From assembly GCA_902519465.1 (NCBI GenBank), contig CABYJW010000002.1:1-64000 (forward strand): DNA of 64,000 bases. Reading direction: 5' to 3'. Source of the stretch: an uncultured Pelagibacteraceae bacterium (GTDB taxonomy: Bacteria; Pseudomonadota; Alphaproteobacteria; Pelagibacterales; Pelagibacteraceae). Positions 1 through 10,262 of this stretch are shown piece after piece; the stretch's first letter is position 1, and every line of letters starts with the position of its first letter. The translations under genes and the position numbers were made by a program. Below the pieces are notes generated by a model. It saw only the letters and a program-made list of their open reading frames with translations, made no database searches and was not told the origin of the DNA.

Positions 1-2
1 TT

Positions 3-473
3 AAACCAACTTTTCATGAGTTTAATTTATTTTACTTCATGCCTTTAATTTTTGCTTTTGGTTTTGCTCAGGTTGCTTTATCTATTAAATCACTTTCCAA
101 AACTGAACCAAATTATTTAATAGCTTTTTATTTCTCACTATTGTCAATGTTGATTGGACTAGCAACTATTGTTAATGGTTGGATATGGCCATCACTATAT
201 GAGACTTTTTTGTTTGTGGTATTAGGTTTAGCAGGTGGCTATGCAAATATTTTACTAACGCAGTCTTTAAGAATGGCAGATACAGGCCTTGTAACTCCTA
301 TTAAATATTTATCATTAGTTTTTGCTGCTTCTGCTGGATATTTTATATTTGGAGAAGCTCTTAAAACAACCACATTAGTTGGTGCAGCGTTTATAGTTGT
401 TGGAACATATATAATTTTTAGAAGAGAAAAAACACTCAAAAAACAAGTGGTCCCACCAAGATATGAAACCTAA
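3..473 (+). CDS. DMT/EamA-family transporter, C-terminal part (open to the window edge)
   Basis: Multi-TM hydrophobic protein with EamA-like repeat ending; reading frame remains open upstream of the ATG at 39. Confidence 0.75.
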   Translation, partial: KPTFHEFNLFYFMPLIFAFGFAQVALSIKSLSKTEPNYLIAFYFSLLSMLIGLATIVNGWIWPSLYETFLFVVLGLAGGYANILLTQSLRMADTGLVTPIKYLSLVFAASAGYFIFGEALKTTTLVGAAFIVVGTYIIFRREKTLKKQVVPPRYET

Positions 474-1080
474 GTGGTGGAATAAATCTAGAAGCTACTT
501 GATTAAGAAAGACAAAATAATTTCTAGGTTAATTAGATCTTATAAAGGACACTTAACCACTAGAAATAATTTTTTTTATTCATTAACGAGGTCAATTATT
601 TCTCAACAAATATCTGTAGCAGCAGCTGACTCAGTTTTTTCAAAATTTGAAAAAAAATGTAAAAATAAAATAAATCCAAAAACTGTCAAAAAGCTATCTA
701 TTCAAGACCTAAAAAAATGTGGATTAAGTAAAATGAAAGCGATTGGTATTAAAAGTTTGGCACAAAAAATTTTAGATAAATCTTTCAACCCCAAATTGAT
801 AAAGAAAATGACTGATGAAGAAGCTATTATTTATTTATCATCCTTAAGACAAATAGGAAGATGGTCAGCTGAAATGGTTTTAATTTTTTTCTATAACAGA
901 CCAAATATATGGCCAGTGCAAGATATTGGATTACTTAGAGCAATTTCAAACAATTATAAAAAGAGATACCTTCCTCCAAAAACCTTCGTTAGCAAGTTAC
1001 AGAAAAAATTTTCCCCTTATTGTACTCTTGCAGTTATGGCTTTGTGGTATTCTGTAGATAATGAACCAGTTCAATATTAA
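463..1080 (+). CDS. DNA-3-methyladenine glycosylase II-like (HhH-GPD family)
   Basis: SIISQQISVAAADSVF, helix-hairpin-helix region and LRQIGRWSAEMVLIF...WPVQDIGLLRA motif. Confidence 0.85.
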   Translation: MKPKWWNKSRSYLIKKDKIISRLIRSYKGHLTTRNNFFYSLTRSIISQQISVAAADSVFSKFEKKCKNKINPKTVKKLSIQDLKKCGLSKMKAIGIKSLAQKILDKSFNPKLIKKMTDEEAIIYLSSLRQIGRWSAEMVLIFFYNRPNIWPVQDIGLLRAISNNYKKRYLPPKTFVSKLQKKFSPYCTLAVMALWYSVDNEPVQY

Positions 1081-1123
1081 ATTCCTTCATTTACATCTAC
1101 AATAAAATGATTTAATTTTTTAT

Positions 1124-1651
1124 ATGGCAGAAAAACTTTTCATCTCTTGGGACGAATATAATTCTATCGTTGAGAAATTGGCAATTCAAATTCATGAAAA
1201 ATATAAACCTGATCTTCTCATTGGAATAATGAGAGGTGCAGCACCTATTATCGACGTTTTAAGTAGAGTTTTTAAAATAAAGTGTGCCTACTTAGCCGTA
1301 GAATCTTATTCTGGAAAAGGTATTGAGGATAAACAAGGGGAATTAACCTTCTCTAGAGAAATGAGTTCGACCGTTCAAAATATGGGAGGAAATCTACTTC
1401 TATGTGATGACCTATCTGATACGGGTGTTACTTTAAACAGAAGTATAGATTGGCTCAGAAAATACCCACCGCTTAAAGGAAAAATCAAATCAATAAAAAC
1501 TGCGGTTTTATGGAAAAAGGCTAAATCGACTTTTAATCCTGATTTTTGTGCTGTAACATTAAAAGATAATCCTTGGATTGTTCAGCCATTTGAAAAATAC
1601 GAGGAAATAAGAATAGAAGAATTAAAAAAAAAACAAAAAAATAAGGGTTAG
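1124..1651 (+). CDS. Purine phosphoribosyltransferase-like protein
   Basis: PRPP-binding loop LLLCDDLSDTGVTL and IGIMRGAAPIIDVLS. Confidence 0.8.
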   Translation: MAEKLFISWDEYNSIVEKLAIQIHEKYKPDLLIGIMRGAAPIIDVLSRVFKIKCAYLAVESYSGKGIEDKQGELTFSREMSSTVQNMGGNLLLCDDLSDTGVTLNRSIDWLRKYPPLKGKIKSIKTAVLWKKAKSTFNPDFCAVTLKDNPWIVQPFEKYEEIRIEELKKKQKNKG

Positions 1652-1672
1652 ATTATTCACCCAACCCTTATT
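1640..1672. terminator. Bidirectional Rho-independent terminator between convergent genes
   Basis: Inverted repeat AATAAGGGTT...AACCCTTATT (10 bp) with flanking A and T tracts. Confidence 0.7.
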
Positions 1673-1681
1673 CTAATTTAT

Positions 1682-3046
1682 TTATGCTAAGAAACTAAGC
1701 ACTGATAGGATTGCAACAATCCAGATAGCACCACTCGTTTTTGCTGCTTGGCCAGAAAGTATTCTTACTGCTGCGTACGTAATGAAGGCCAATGCAATTC
1801 CATTCGCAATTGAATATGTGAGCGGCATGGCCACCATTGCTACTATAGCGGCTGAACTTTCACTTATATCATCCCAAGAAATATCAGTAATATTTCTTAC
1901 AAATAATATTGCAACATATATGAGCGCCGCCGCGTCTACTTCTTTTGGAAGCGATGTAGCTAACGGTGCAAATCCTAAACATAATAAGAAGGCAATACCC
2001 ACCACAATAGAGACAAAACCAGTTCTACCACCCGCTTTGATACCCGCGCCGCTCTCAACATATGATGTGACAGTGCTTGTACCTAAAAATGATCCTGCTA
2101 CTGTTCCAACTGAGTCTGCTACTAAAGGACCTTCGATATTTTCAACCTCTCCTTTTTTGTTAACTCTTCCACAAACATTTGCTGCAGACGTTAAGGTTCC
2201 CATTGTATCGAACAGGTCTATAAAAAAGAGTGTAAAAATGACCGTCAAGCCGGCACCAGAAAATACTCTTGGAGTAAAACCATTAAAGGCTTCCATGAAA
2301 TATCCTAATGACGGAGGCATAGACAAAATCCCGTTAAACCTTGCTAAGGAACTGCTTCCCTCAATTGTAGATCCAGTGAAACCCCAAATAGGTAACCAGG
2401 CTATAAAAGAAAAGAAAATCAAACTTATCAATATGTTCCCTTTAACTTTATATTTTTCCAAAACAATCATAGTAATGAAAGCTAAACCACCAAGAATTAA
2501 AAGTGGGTTGGTCATATCACCCATAGTGACCAGCGTAACGGGGTGATCAACGCTCAAACCCATGATTTCGAAGCCTATAATTGCTAAAAATAAACCGATA
2601 CCCGCGCCGATCCCAAGTTTTAAACTTTTAGGAATTGCGTTAATTAAGTATTTTCTGATCGGCGTGAGACTCACTGCAAGAAATGCTATCCCGCTTAAAA
2701 ATACTAAAGCGAGTGCTTCTGCGGGAGAATATTTCATGCCACCCATTACTCCGAACGCCACGAAGGCGTTTATTCCCATACCGGGAGCCAAGCCGATGGG
2801 AAAGGTTTTTCCAACTATTCCCATAATAAAGCATGCCAAAGCACTTGCAAGAATAGTAGCTGTATAGACAAATTCAAAGGACATAAAACCTTTGTCCTCT
2901 CCTAAAAACTCCCCTGAGAGTATAAAAGGATTCAAAAATAAAATGTATCCCATAGTTGCAAACGTCGTGAGTCCCGCTACAATTTCAGTTCTCATATTGG
3001 TTTTATATTTTTTAAATTCGAAAGTTTTAGATAAGTATTTTTCCAT
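1682..3046 (-). CDS. NCS2-family guanine/hypoxanthine permease (AzgA-like)
   Basis: N-terminal TEIVAGLTTFATMGYILFLNP and GTSTVTSYVESGAGIKAGGRTG motifs. Confidence 0.9.
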   Translation of the reverse strand: MEKYLSKTFEFKKYKTNMRTEIVAGLTTFATMGYILFLNPFILSGEFLGEDKGFMSFEFVYTATILASALACFIMGIVGKTFPIGLAPGMGINAFVAFGVMGGMKYSPAEALALVFLSGIAFLAVSLTPIRKYLINAIPKSLKLGIGAGIGLFLAIIGFEIMGLSVDHPVTLVTMGDMTNPLLILGGLAFITMIVLEKYKVKGNILISLIFFSFIAWLPIWGFTGSTIEGSSSLARFNGILSMPPSLGYFMEAFNGFTPRVFSGAGLTVIFTLFFIDLFDTMGTLTSAANVCGRVNKKGEVENIEGPLVADSVGTVAGSFLGTSTVTSYVESGAGIKAGGRTGFVSIVVGIAFLLCLGFAPLATSLPKEVDAAALIYVAILFVRNITDISWDDISESSAAIVAMVAMPLTYSIANGIALAFITYAAVRILSGQAAKTSGAIWIVAILSVLSFLA

Positions 3047-3211
3047 GTTTCTCCTTTTTTTTATGAAATTTGTAATAATACTAATCTTTTTTTATTTAAG
3101 AAAAAGTTCAAAATGGGTTGGGTTTAAATTTAAAGTTGTATATTGTTTATAACTTATTTTGATATATTCAAATTTCTAATATTTAAGTAATGCAATTATA
3201 GTAAAACAGAA

Positions 3212-3508
3212 ATGAAAATTATTTATACCTTATTTCTACTACTTTTCTTAACCAGTGGTTGTAAAACAGTTACAGAAAAAGTCGATAAGGCTTCAGAAAA
3301 AGAAACCAAAAAACTTAGTAAATTTCTAAAAAAAACTGAGTCGGAATTAAAAATAGAGTTTGGAAAACCCGATGCGGTAGAGGTAATGAATAATAAGAAT
3401 AAAATTCTAGTTTATTATGACTCAAAATTTAAAATTAAATGTGAGAGAAGATTTGAAGTCGATCAAAAAAATATAGTTATTGCTTTTAACAGTAAAAATT
3501 GCTTTTAG
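3212..3508 (+). CDS. Small lipoprotein of unknown function
   Basis: Signal peptide with lipobox-like LTSGC. Confidence 0.6.
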   Translation: MKIIYTLFLLLFLTSGCKTVTEKVDKASEKETKKLSKFLKKTESELKIEFGKPDAVEVMNNKNKILVYYDSKFKIKCERRFEVDQKNIVIAFNSKNCF

Positions 3509-5574
3509 CTAAGTTTTCCAGCTATTTTAAGAGCAAATGCATAGTCAAAAGCTATATCTTCTATAATATTTTTCCTACCTGTTCTGCTGTTATGGCCACC
3601 TTCCATCTCAGTTTTAAGCAACAACAGATTATTGTCAGTTTTATTAGTTCTTAGTTTTGCACAATACTTTGTTGGCTCATCGAAAAGAACTCTCGAGTCA
3701 GATAATGAAGTAGTAATTAAAATATTGGGATAGTCTTTTTTTTCAATATTATCATACGGCGCATAAGAACGTATGTATTCAAAATGATCTTTATTATTTT
3801 TTGCGTCTCCAAATTCTCTAAGCTCTCCAACCGTTAAGGGCAGCGAATGGTCTAAATTTGTTGTGAGATTATCAACGAATGGAACAGCCAGCATAGCCCC
3901 TAGAAGTAGTTGAGGAATTTGATTAACCACATTGCCCAAAAGTAGGCCACCTGCGCTGCCGCCGAAGGCAATTATTTTTTTTTGGCTAGTATATTTCTTT
4001 TCTATTAGAAATTTAGCGCAACTTATAAAATCTTTAAAAGTATTTTTTTTATTCATCATTTTTCCATCACGCCACCATTTCATTCCACGCTCCATACCAC
4101 CGCGAATATGACAGGTCACCCAAATTATGTCTCTGTCTATAAGAGAAAATTTTGATGTTGAGAAAGCAGGCCACATAGAACTTCCATAACTCCCATACCC
4201 ATATAACAAAACATGTGCACTACCATCTATTTTAGTTTTTTTATGATAAGTAATGGTTAAAGGAATTTTTTGACCATCATGACTATCACACTCAAGACGT
4301 TCCACAATATAATCATCTCTATTATGTCCAGAGGGAACTATTTGTTCTTTAACAATTTTTTTTTCTTTTGTTCTAATATTATATTCGTAAGTTCGAGAGG
4401 GTGTTTTAGGAGACTCATAACCAATCCTTATCACATCAGTATTTTTGTCTTTTTGCATAAGCGAAACTCCAGGTGAAATTACTTTTTCGTCAGTAAAAAT
4501 TAATTCTTCTTCTGCACCTGTTTCAGAATTTCTAACAAAAACTTTTGATAGTGCGTTTGAGATTTCTGATCTAATTATCCACTTCTTTAAAAAAGCTAAA
4601 CCGCCAATCAACGTTCCATTTTTAGCTGGCACAAAATCTTTCCAATCATTAATTTTGCTATTAGGAGATCTTAGAATTTTAAAATCTTCAGCATTTTTAT
4701 TTGTATGCATATACCAGTAGCCATCAAAACTATCTAAATTGTAAAGAATTCCATCTTCTCTTCTTAAAACCAATTTTGGTTCAAACTTTTTTTCGTCTTT
4801 ATGAAAATAATATGTTTCACTCGTAGTATGCTCGCTTGTTTCAATCGTATAATATTTTTCACAAGAAGTTGTATCTATGGAACACGTAAAGCGCTCATCT
4901 TTTTCCTCAAAAATCAAAATATCCTCTGTACTTGGCGAGCCAAGTTTATGTTGTAAAATTTGTCTTGGTCTTTTTTGACTATCATGTTTTCTATAAAAAA
5001 AAGATTTATCATCATATGACCATACAACTCCGCCAGCCGTTTCTTCAATCTTCTCAATTATTTTATTGTCCGCTATTCTTCTAACAAATATTGTAAAATA
5101 CTCTCCGCCTTTATCATCCACCGAAAAAGCTAAAAATTCATCGTTATTTGAGACTGCTAAATCTCCAGTACTAAAAAATTTTTTTCCTTTCGCCTCCAGA
5201 TCTCCATCAAAATAACATTCAACTTTATCGCTACCAATTTTTTTTCTTAATTTTTTTGAGTAGTTCCCTTCTTTTGTTGTCTTTGTCCAGTATTCATATT
5301 TTTTATCTTTAAAGGGAAGACTTTCGTCATCTAATTTTATTCTTCCTTCTATTTCCTTAAAAACTTTTTTTTGTAAATTTTCAGTATCCCTCATAATTTC
5401 TTTTGTGTAAGAATTCTCTTCTTCAAGATATTTTCTAACTTCAGGGTTTAATTTTTTTGTGTCTCTTAAGATTTCAAGGCAATTATCTTGATGTATCCAG
5501 GAATAATCATCTTCCCATGAGTATCCATGACAATTTTTCTTTTCAGTTTGCTTCCTTAATTGTGGTATTTTCAT
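3505..5574 (-). CDS. ptrB: S9 family peptidase, oligopeptidase B-like
   Basis: YGSYG, HIRGG, GGSAGG catalytic serine motif and C-terminal EMEGGHNSRTGR. Confidence 0.9.
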   Translation of the reverse strand: MKIPQLRKQTEKKNCHGYSWEDDYSWIHQDNCLEILRDTKKLNPEVRKYLEEENSYTKEIMRDTENLQKKVFKEIEGRIKLDDESLPFKDKKYEYWTKTTKEGNYSKKLRKKIGSDKVECYFDGDLEAKGKKFFSTGDLAVSNNDEFLAFSVDDKGGEYFTIFVRRIADNKIIEKIEETAGGVVWSYDDKSFFYRKHDSQKRPRQILQHKLGSPSTEDILIFEEKDERFTCSIDTTSCEKYYTIETSEHTTSETYYFHKDEKKFEPKLVLRREDGILYNLDSFDGYWYMHTNKNAEDFKILRSPNSKINDWKDFVPAKNGTLIGGLAFLKKWIIRSEISNALSKVFVRNSETGAEEELIFTDEKVISPGVSLMQKDKNTDVIRIGYESPKTPSRTYEYNIRTKEKKIVKEQIVPSGHNRDDYIVERLECDSHDGQKIPLTITYHKKTKIDGSAHVLLYGYGSYGSSMWPAFSTSKFSLIDRDIIWVTCHIRGGMERGMKWWRDGKMMNKKNTFKDFISCAKFLIEKKYTSQKKIIAFGGSAGGLLLGNVVNQIPQLLLGAMLAVPFVDNLTTNLDHSLPLTVGELREFGDAKNNKDHFEYIRSYAPYDNIEKKDYPNILITTSLSDSRVLFDEPTKYCAKLRTNKTDNNLLLLKTEMEGGHNSRTGRKNIIEDIAFDYAFALKIAGKLS

Positions 5575-5584
5575 ATATAAAATT

Positions 5585-6097
5585 ATGAATTATTTTTTAC
5601 TCATTGGAATAACTTTAGTTTCTTTATACCTTTTATTGAATTTTTTCGCTAAAGCAAGTAGCAAAAAAATCGCAAAAGGTATTCGATTTGTTATTTTTAC
5701 AATAGGAATTATTTTTGCTATCGCCCTATTTTTTTTGGGAAGGTATGCATTTAGTATTCCCATTTTGTTACTTTTGGTTCCTCTAATTAAATTAAAGGGC
5801 ATAGGGGGACTTTTTCAATTATTTCAATTGTGGAGATTAATAAATTATCTTCGACAAACAGGAAGGTATTCTTTTTCATCTGGTGCTAATTACTCAAAAG
5901 CTTCTTCAAGCATTTCTTTGGACGATGCATACAATATACTTGGGTGTAAAAAAGGATGTTCAAAAGATGAAGTACTATCTAAATACAAAAAAATAATGTC
6001 TAAACTTCATCCTGATCGTAACGATACTGATACAACTAAATTGGCACAGATGGTTTCGGAGGCAAAAGAAACTATTTTAAAAAATGATTTTAGTTAA
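5585..6097 (+). CDS. Membrane-anchored DnaJ-domain protein (J domain at C-terminus)
   Basis: N-terminal hydrophobic segments; C-terminal SLDDAYNILGCKKGCSKDEVLSKYKKIMSKLHPDRN with HPD motif. Confidence 0.85.
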   Translation: MNYFLLIGITLVSLYLLLNFFAKASSKKIAKGIRFVIFTIGIIFAIALFFLGRYAFSIPILLLLVPLIKLKGIGGLFQLFQLWRLINYLRQTGRYSFSSGANYSKASSSISLDDAYNILGCKKGCSKDEVLSKYKKIMSKLHPDRNDTDTTKLAQMVSEAKETILKNDFS

Positions 6098-7014
6098 ACC
6101 AAGATTTCTTTTGCTTTGAGGAGAGTTTTTTCAAATGATATTCGTTCAGATCCCAAGGTATCATGTGAAGTAGTATTTTTTTCGCCTTCTGGCTCTATTA
6201 CTGACATTCTTTCAGAATATTTCCCATAAGCCATAACTGGCGAGTCCATAAATAAAGTCAAAGCTTTTACTCCTAGGGCAACAGATAAATGAGCGAAGCC
6301 TGTATCACTTCCTATATAACAATCACAATTCTTAATAATTGGTAAAGTTTCTTTTATACTCAATTCTTCAAATGACTGGCAATTTTTACCAATCTCTGAT
6401 TTTTTAAACTCATTAATTAACTTGATATCATTTTTTCCACCAGCAACGTAAAATTTACACTTTTTAATTTTTGATAATTCCTCACAAAGTTTAATATAAT
6501 TATTTATATTCCACCTCTTTGTTGGGCCAGATGCCGATATACCAAGACAGATATGTTTAAAATCCTTATTAAAATTATCAATCGTGCTTTTAATTTTTAA
6601 GTTTGGCTCTGTTGAAACAATATTTCCAGTAATATTTTCAGTAAAAATTTTTGCACTATATACAATATTATCTTTAGACCTAAATAAAGGGTATTGATAA
6701 ATTGATTTTATCCCTGAGAGTTTTGCAACCAAATAATATCTTAATGAACTATTGAAAATAAATACTTTATCAAAGCTTCTTTTTTTTAATTCATTGGAAA
6801 GTTTAAAAATACCATTCAATCCATCTTTCTCGCTATCTAAAGTAATAATCTCATCAATATGGCTATCCTCCTCCATTATTTGTTTAGCCTTAGACGTATC
6901 TTTAGCCAACAAACTTATCTTAGTATTAAATTTTTTTGAAATTGCATGAATATAAGGTAAAAAAATTACCATATCCCCAATTCCATATCTTTGTTGAATA
7001 ATAAGAATTTTCAT
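6094..7014 (-). CDS. Glycosyltransferase family 9 (heptosyltransferase-like)
   Basis: N-terminal QQRYGIGDMVIFLP; GISASGPTKRWNINNY; CDCYIGSDTGFAHLSVALGVKALTLF. Confidence 0.85.
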   Translation of the reverse strand: MKILIIQQRYGIGDMVIFLPYIHAISKKFNTKISLLAKDTSKAKQIMEEDSHIDEIITLDSEKDGLNGIFKLSNELKKRSFDKVFIFNSSLRYYLVAKLSGIKSIYQYPLFRSKDNIVYSAKIFTENITGNIVSTEPNLKIKSTIDNFNKDFKHICLGISASGPTKRWNINNYIKLCEELSKIKKCKFYVAGGKNDIKLINEFKKSEIGKNCQSFEELSIKETLPIIKNCDCYIGSDTGFAHLSVALGVKALTLFMDSPVMAYGKYSERMSVIEPEGEKNTTSHDTLGSERISFEKTLLKAKEILV

Positions 7015-7060
7015 TCTTTTTTAATTTATAGTACGTTTATATATAAATTTAGGTAAAAAC

Positions 7061-7951
7061 ATGTCAGAAATTTTTAAAGGTGTATTTGCTGCATCAATGT
7101 CTGTTTTAAAAGCAGATTTGAGCCTTGATATTAAAGAAACTATAAATCATGCAAAGCTTAATCTTGATAATCAGGGAGTTGGGTCAGCTTTCTTTGGTAG
7201 CACAGGATGTGGGCAATTAATTTCAGTTGATGAAAAGAAAAATTTTATAAGTGCACTGTCAAAAGAAAGTTTTTCAGAAAAAATCTTAATTGGAACATCT
7301 ACCAATAGTTTAAAAGATACAATTGATATTATGAAACACTCAATTGGGTTGGGTTTTAATAATTTTTTAATTATGAATGTTGCTTATTATAAGAATAGCG
7401 ACAGCGGTGTATTTAATTTTTATAAAAACATTATAAGAGAAGTTCCAGACTCTAAAATTATTCTTTATAATTTTTCTACATTAAGCGGCTACGCGTTTAC
7501 TTCAGATATAACAAAAAAACTCAAAGAATCTTTTCCCAAAAATATAATTGGCATGAAAGATAGCACTGGAAATCTTTGGGAAAATTTTAAAATGGATAAT
7601 TTTTCAATGTTTGTAGGTAGTGAGAAAAAATTATTAGATGGATTAAAAGTTGGAGCAGCCGGATGTATATCAGCAACAACAAATTTTACAGGAAAAATTG
7701 CAAAAAAAGTTTTTGATGATTTTAATAAAAGCGGGGATTCATCAAGCGACTCGAAACTCAAGGCATTAAGATCAGCTTTTGATGAAACAGGAAATTTAAT
7801 TTCAGCGCTACATACTATTAAGAGTATAGAAAATAAAATTTTTTCAAACTTATTGCCACCCCAAGTATTATTAAGTGATGACAAAAAAAATAAGCTAATT
7901 AAAAAATTAAAGGAACTTGGTGCATTAACAAATAAAAATATTGCCGCGTAA
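7061..7951 (+). CDS. Dihydrodipicolinate synthase/N-acetylneuraminate lyase family protein
   Basis: TIM-barrel DapA-type protein with GSTGCGQLISVDEKKN and IIGMKDSTGN (Schiff-base Lys). Confidence 0.85.
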   Translation: MSEIFKGVFAASMSVLKADLSLDIKETINHAKLNLDNQGVGSAFFGSTGCGQLISVDEKKNFISALSKESFSEKILIGTSTNSLKDTIDIMKHSIGLGFNNFLIMNVAYYKNSDSGVFNFYKNIIREVPDSKIILYNFSTLSGYAFTSDITKKLKESFPKNIIGMKDSTGNLWENFKMDNFSMFVGSEKKLLDGLKVGAAGCISATTNFTGKIAKKVFDDFNKSGDSSSDSKLKALRSAFDETGNLISALHTIKSIENKIFSNLLPPQVLLSDDKKNKLIKKLKELGALTNKNIAA

Positions 7952-9147
7952 TGTTAAAAAATTTTTTAAACACTATTATTAAAAAAGATGGTTTTATTTT
8001 AGAAACCTCAGATAAGAAAAATTATATTATTGGAAAACCAATAAAAAAAAATCCTGTTAAATTTAAATTAAAAAATAAATCAATCGAATACAAAATGCTT
8101 TTTTTTCCAGATTTTTATTTTGGCAAAGGTTATACCGATGGAGATATCGTAATCGAGAATGGAACTATTTCAGATATATTAGATATAGCTTTGAAAAATA
8201 TAGGAAGGAAAGACATCAGTAAATTTTCTAAAACTATAAATAAAATTAGAGGCACTTGGAGATATTTAACAAACTTTAATACCAGAAAAAGTAGTAGAGC
8301 AGCCGTCGCAGCACATTATGATATTGGGTCTGCTGACTTTTATAAAATGTTTATAGATACTAAACATTTTCAATATAGTTGTGGTTATTGGCCACAAAAG
8401 GATATGTCTCTTGAAGACAGCCAAGAGTCGATGATCAACCACATGATAAAAAAATTAAATATTACAGACAAAGATACAGTTTTAGATATCGGATCGGGAT
8501 TTGGTGGTTTAGCTTGCGCTATTGCTGAAAAAACAAGAGCAAGAGTTGATGGAATAACTTTATCAAAAGTTCAACTAGATTTTTCTAAAAGGATTTGTCG
8601 AGAAAAAAAATTGGACAATCTTTGTCAATTTCGTATTGAGGATTATAGGGATACAAAAAATAAGTATACAAAAGTTATATCAAAAGGAATGCTTGAGCAC
8701 GTCACGAGAAAATTTTACAAAACATATTTTAAAAAAATATACGATATCCTTGAACCTCAAGGAAAAGCATTGGTGCATACAATAGGAAGCGTGGATGGAC
8801 CTAGAGATCCACAAGCCTGGATAACAACTTTTATATTTCCCTCAGGATACACACCATCTTTTAGCGAATTAATGCCTGCAATTGAAAATTCGAAACTAGT
8901 ATTAGGAGATTTAGAGGTCTTACCAGGTATACACTATGCATCTACCTTAGAGGAATGGAAAAAAAGATTTATTAAAAATAAGGATATAGTTTTAAAAAAT
9001 TATAGTGAAAAATTCTACAGACTTTGGCTATTTTATTTGAGTTCATGTGAATACGCATTTAGATGGACTGATCAATGTAATTTTCAGATACTACTTGATA
9101 AAGATATAAACATTGCTCCAAGAACAAGAGGCTATATATACTCTTAA
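7951..9147 (+). CDS. Cyclopropane-fatty-acyl-phospholipid synthase family methyltransferase
   Basis: AAHYDIGSADFYKMFIDTKHFQYSCGYW and VLDIGSGFGGLACAIAE SAM motif. Confidence 0.9.
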   Translation: MLKNFLNTIIKKDGFILETSDKKNYIIGKPIKKNPVKFKLKNKSIEYKMLFFPDFYFGKGYTDGDIVIENGTISDILDIALKNIGRKDISKFSKTINKIRGTWRYLTNFNTRKSSRAAVAAHYDIGSADFYKMFIDTKHFQYSCGYWPQKDMSLEDSQESMINHMIKKLNITDKDTVLDIGSGFGGLACAIAEKTRARVDGITLSKVQLDFSKRICREKKLDNLCQFRIEDYRDTKNKYTKVISKGMLEHVTRKFYKTYFKKIYDILEPQGKALVHTIGSVDGPRDPQAWITTFIFPSGYTPSFSELMPAIENSKLVLGDLEVLPGIHYASTLEEWKKRFIKNKDIVLKNYSEKFYRLWLFYLSSCEYAFRWTDQCNFQILLDKDINIAPRTRGYIYS

Positions 9148-9173
9148 GAAAATGCTATTACTCAAAATAGCAG

Positions 9174-10262
9174 ATGAGAAAAAAGAAAAAATTTAAAAAA
9201 TCAAAAAAAAAGGTCAAAAAATTAAAAAAAAGAATTATCAAAAGAACCCATAAAAAAAGAAAAATTATAAGCAAAAAGCGAAAATCAAAAAAAAGGTCGC
9301 ATTCGAAGAAGATTTTCTCAAAAAAATTATTACCTAGAGGAATATTTAAATCTGTAAAACCTAAGTTTAAATTTAATTTTAGCTCATTTTTTAAAAAAAT
9401 TACATCACCGTTTTTAAAAAAAGTACAAGTTTACAAAAAAAGAAAATATCAATTACAAATTAAACAAAAAAGGGAAATTGAAAACGAGAGAAAAGCTCAT
9501 TTTAATTTAAGAAAGGACCTTTTGCAAAAAGAAATTAATGAAGAAAAAGCATTAGCAAAGGTTAGGGCTGTAGAATTAAGAAATTTTTTAAGAGAAGAGC
9601 AAAAAGCAATTAGAGAAAAAGAGAAAGAAAAGCAAAGAAAGTTTTTAGAGGAGGTAAAACTCGAAAAAACTCTTGAAAGTTTTAGGAAACGGGAATTGGA
9701 AGAAATTAAAGCTATTGAAAAATATACATTAAATATAGAAAAAGAAGACTATAAAGATTTTCAACACAGAATTGATCAAGTCCGTGAAAAGTATAAAGTT
9801 CTTAGAAACGAAAGGTTAAGAAAACGGGTAGAGGAACTAGGCGTCACTCTATCAGATAAAGATTCTATTGCAGAAATTAGACAAAAAGAGAAAGAATATA
9901 TTGAAAAACGGCAATTAATAGAAACTAGCTTGGAAAGTTTTTCTAGAAGTTGTAATTCACTTGTTTATCAAATTAATAAAAAATATTTACCAAAAAATGC
10001 TGATCTAATTAGGGTTATAAATTTAGTTTATGAACAGTCAGAAATTATTATTAGAGAAGACCAAGAGCAAAATGAAAATTTCTTAATTTTAATTTATGTT
10101 AAAGATCAAGACTCTAAAAAAGAAATTATTGTAGAGGATAAAATCAAAAGTGAAACAAGACAGTATAATAGATCAGAAATATTCAAGTTTGGAGATGATT
10201 TAACAGACAGTCTTATTTTGTATTTGGAAAGAATTAGACAACAACTAAAAAAAGCTAGTTAA
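9174..10262 (+). CDS. Hypothetical protein with very Lys/Arg-rich N-terminus and coiled coil
   Basis: Long ORF; first ~50 residues mostly K/R, then long charged helical region. Confidence 0.65.
   Translation: MRKKKKFKKSKKKVKKLKKRIIKRTHKKRKIISKKRKSKKRSHSKKIFSKKLLPRGIFKSVKPKFKFNFSSFFKKITSPFLKKVQVYKKRKYQLQIKQKREIENERKAHFNLRKDLLQKEINEEKALAKVRAVELRNFLREEQKAIREKEKEKQRKFLEEVKLEKTLESFRKRELEEIKAIEKYTLNIEKEDYKDFQHRIDQVREKYKVLRNERLRKRVEELGVTLSDKDSIAEIRQKEKEYIEKRQLIETSLESFSRSCNSLVYQINKKYLPKNADLIRVINLVYEQSEIIIREDQEQNENFLILIYVKDQDSKKEIIVEDKIKSETRQYNRSEIFKFGDDLTDSLILYLERIRQQLKKAS

Noticed and set aside
1782-2546. Long antisense ORFs (for example 1782..2546 +, 7489..7884 -, 18672..19019 +, 23299..23652 +)
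   Set aside because: They lie opposite clearly recognisable genes, show no family motifs, and are expected by-products of coding-strand composition.
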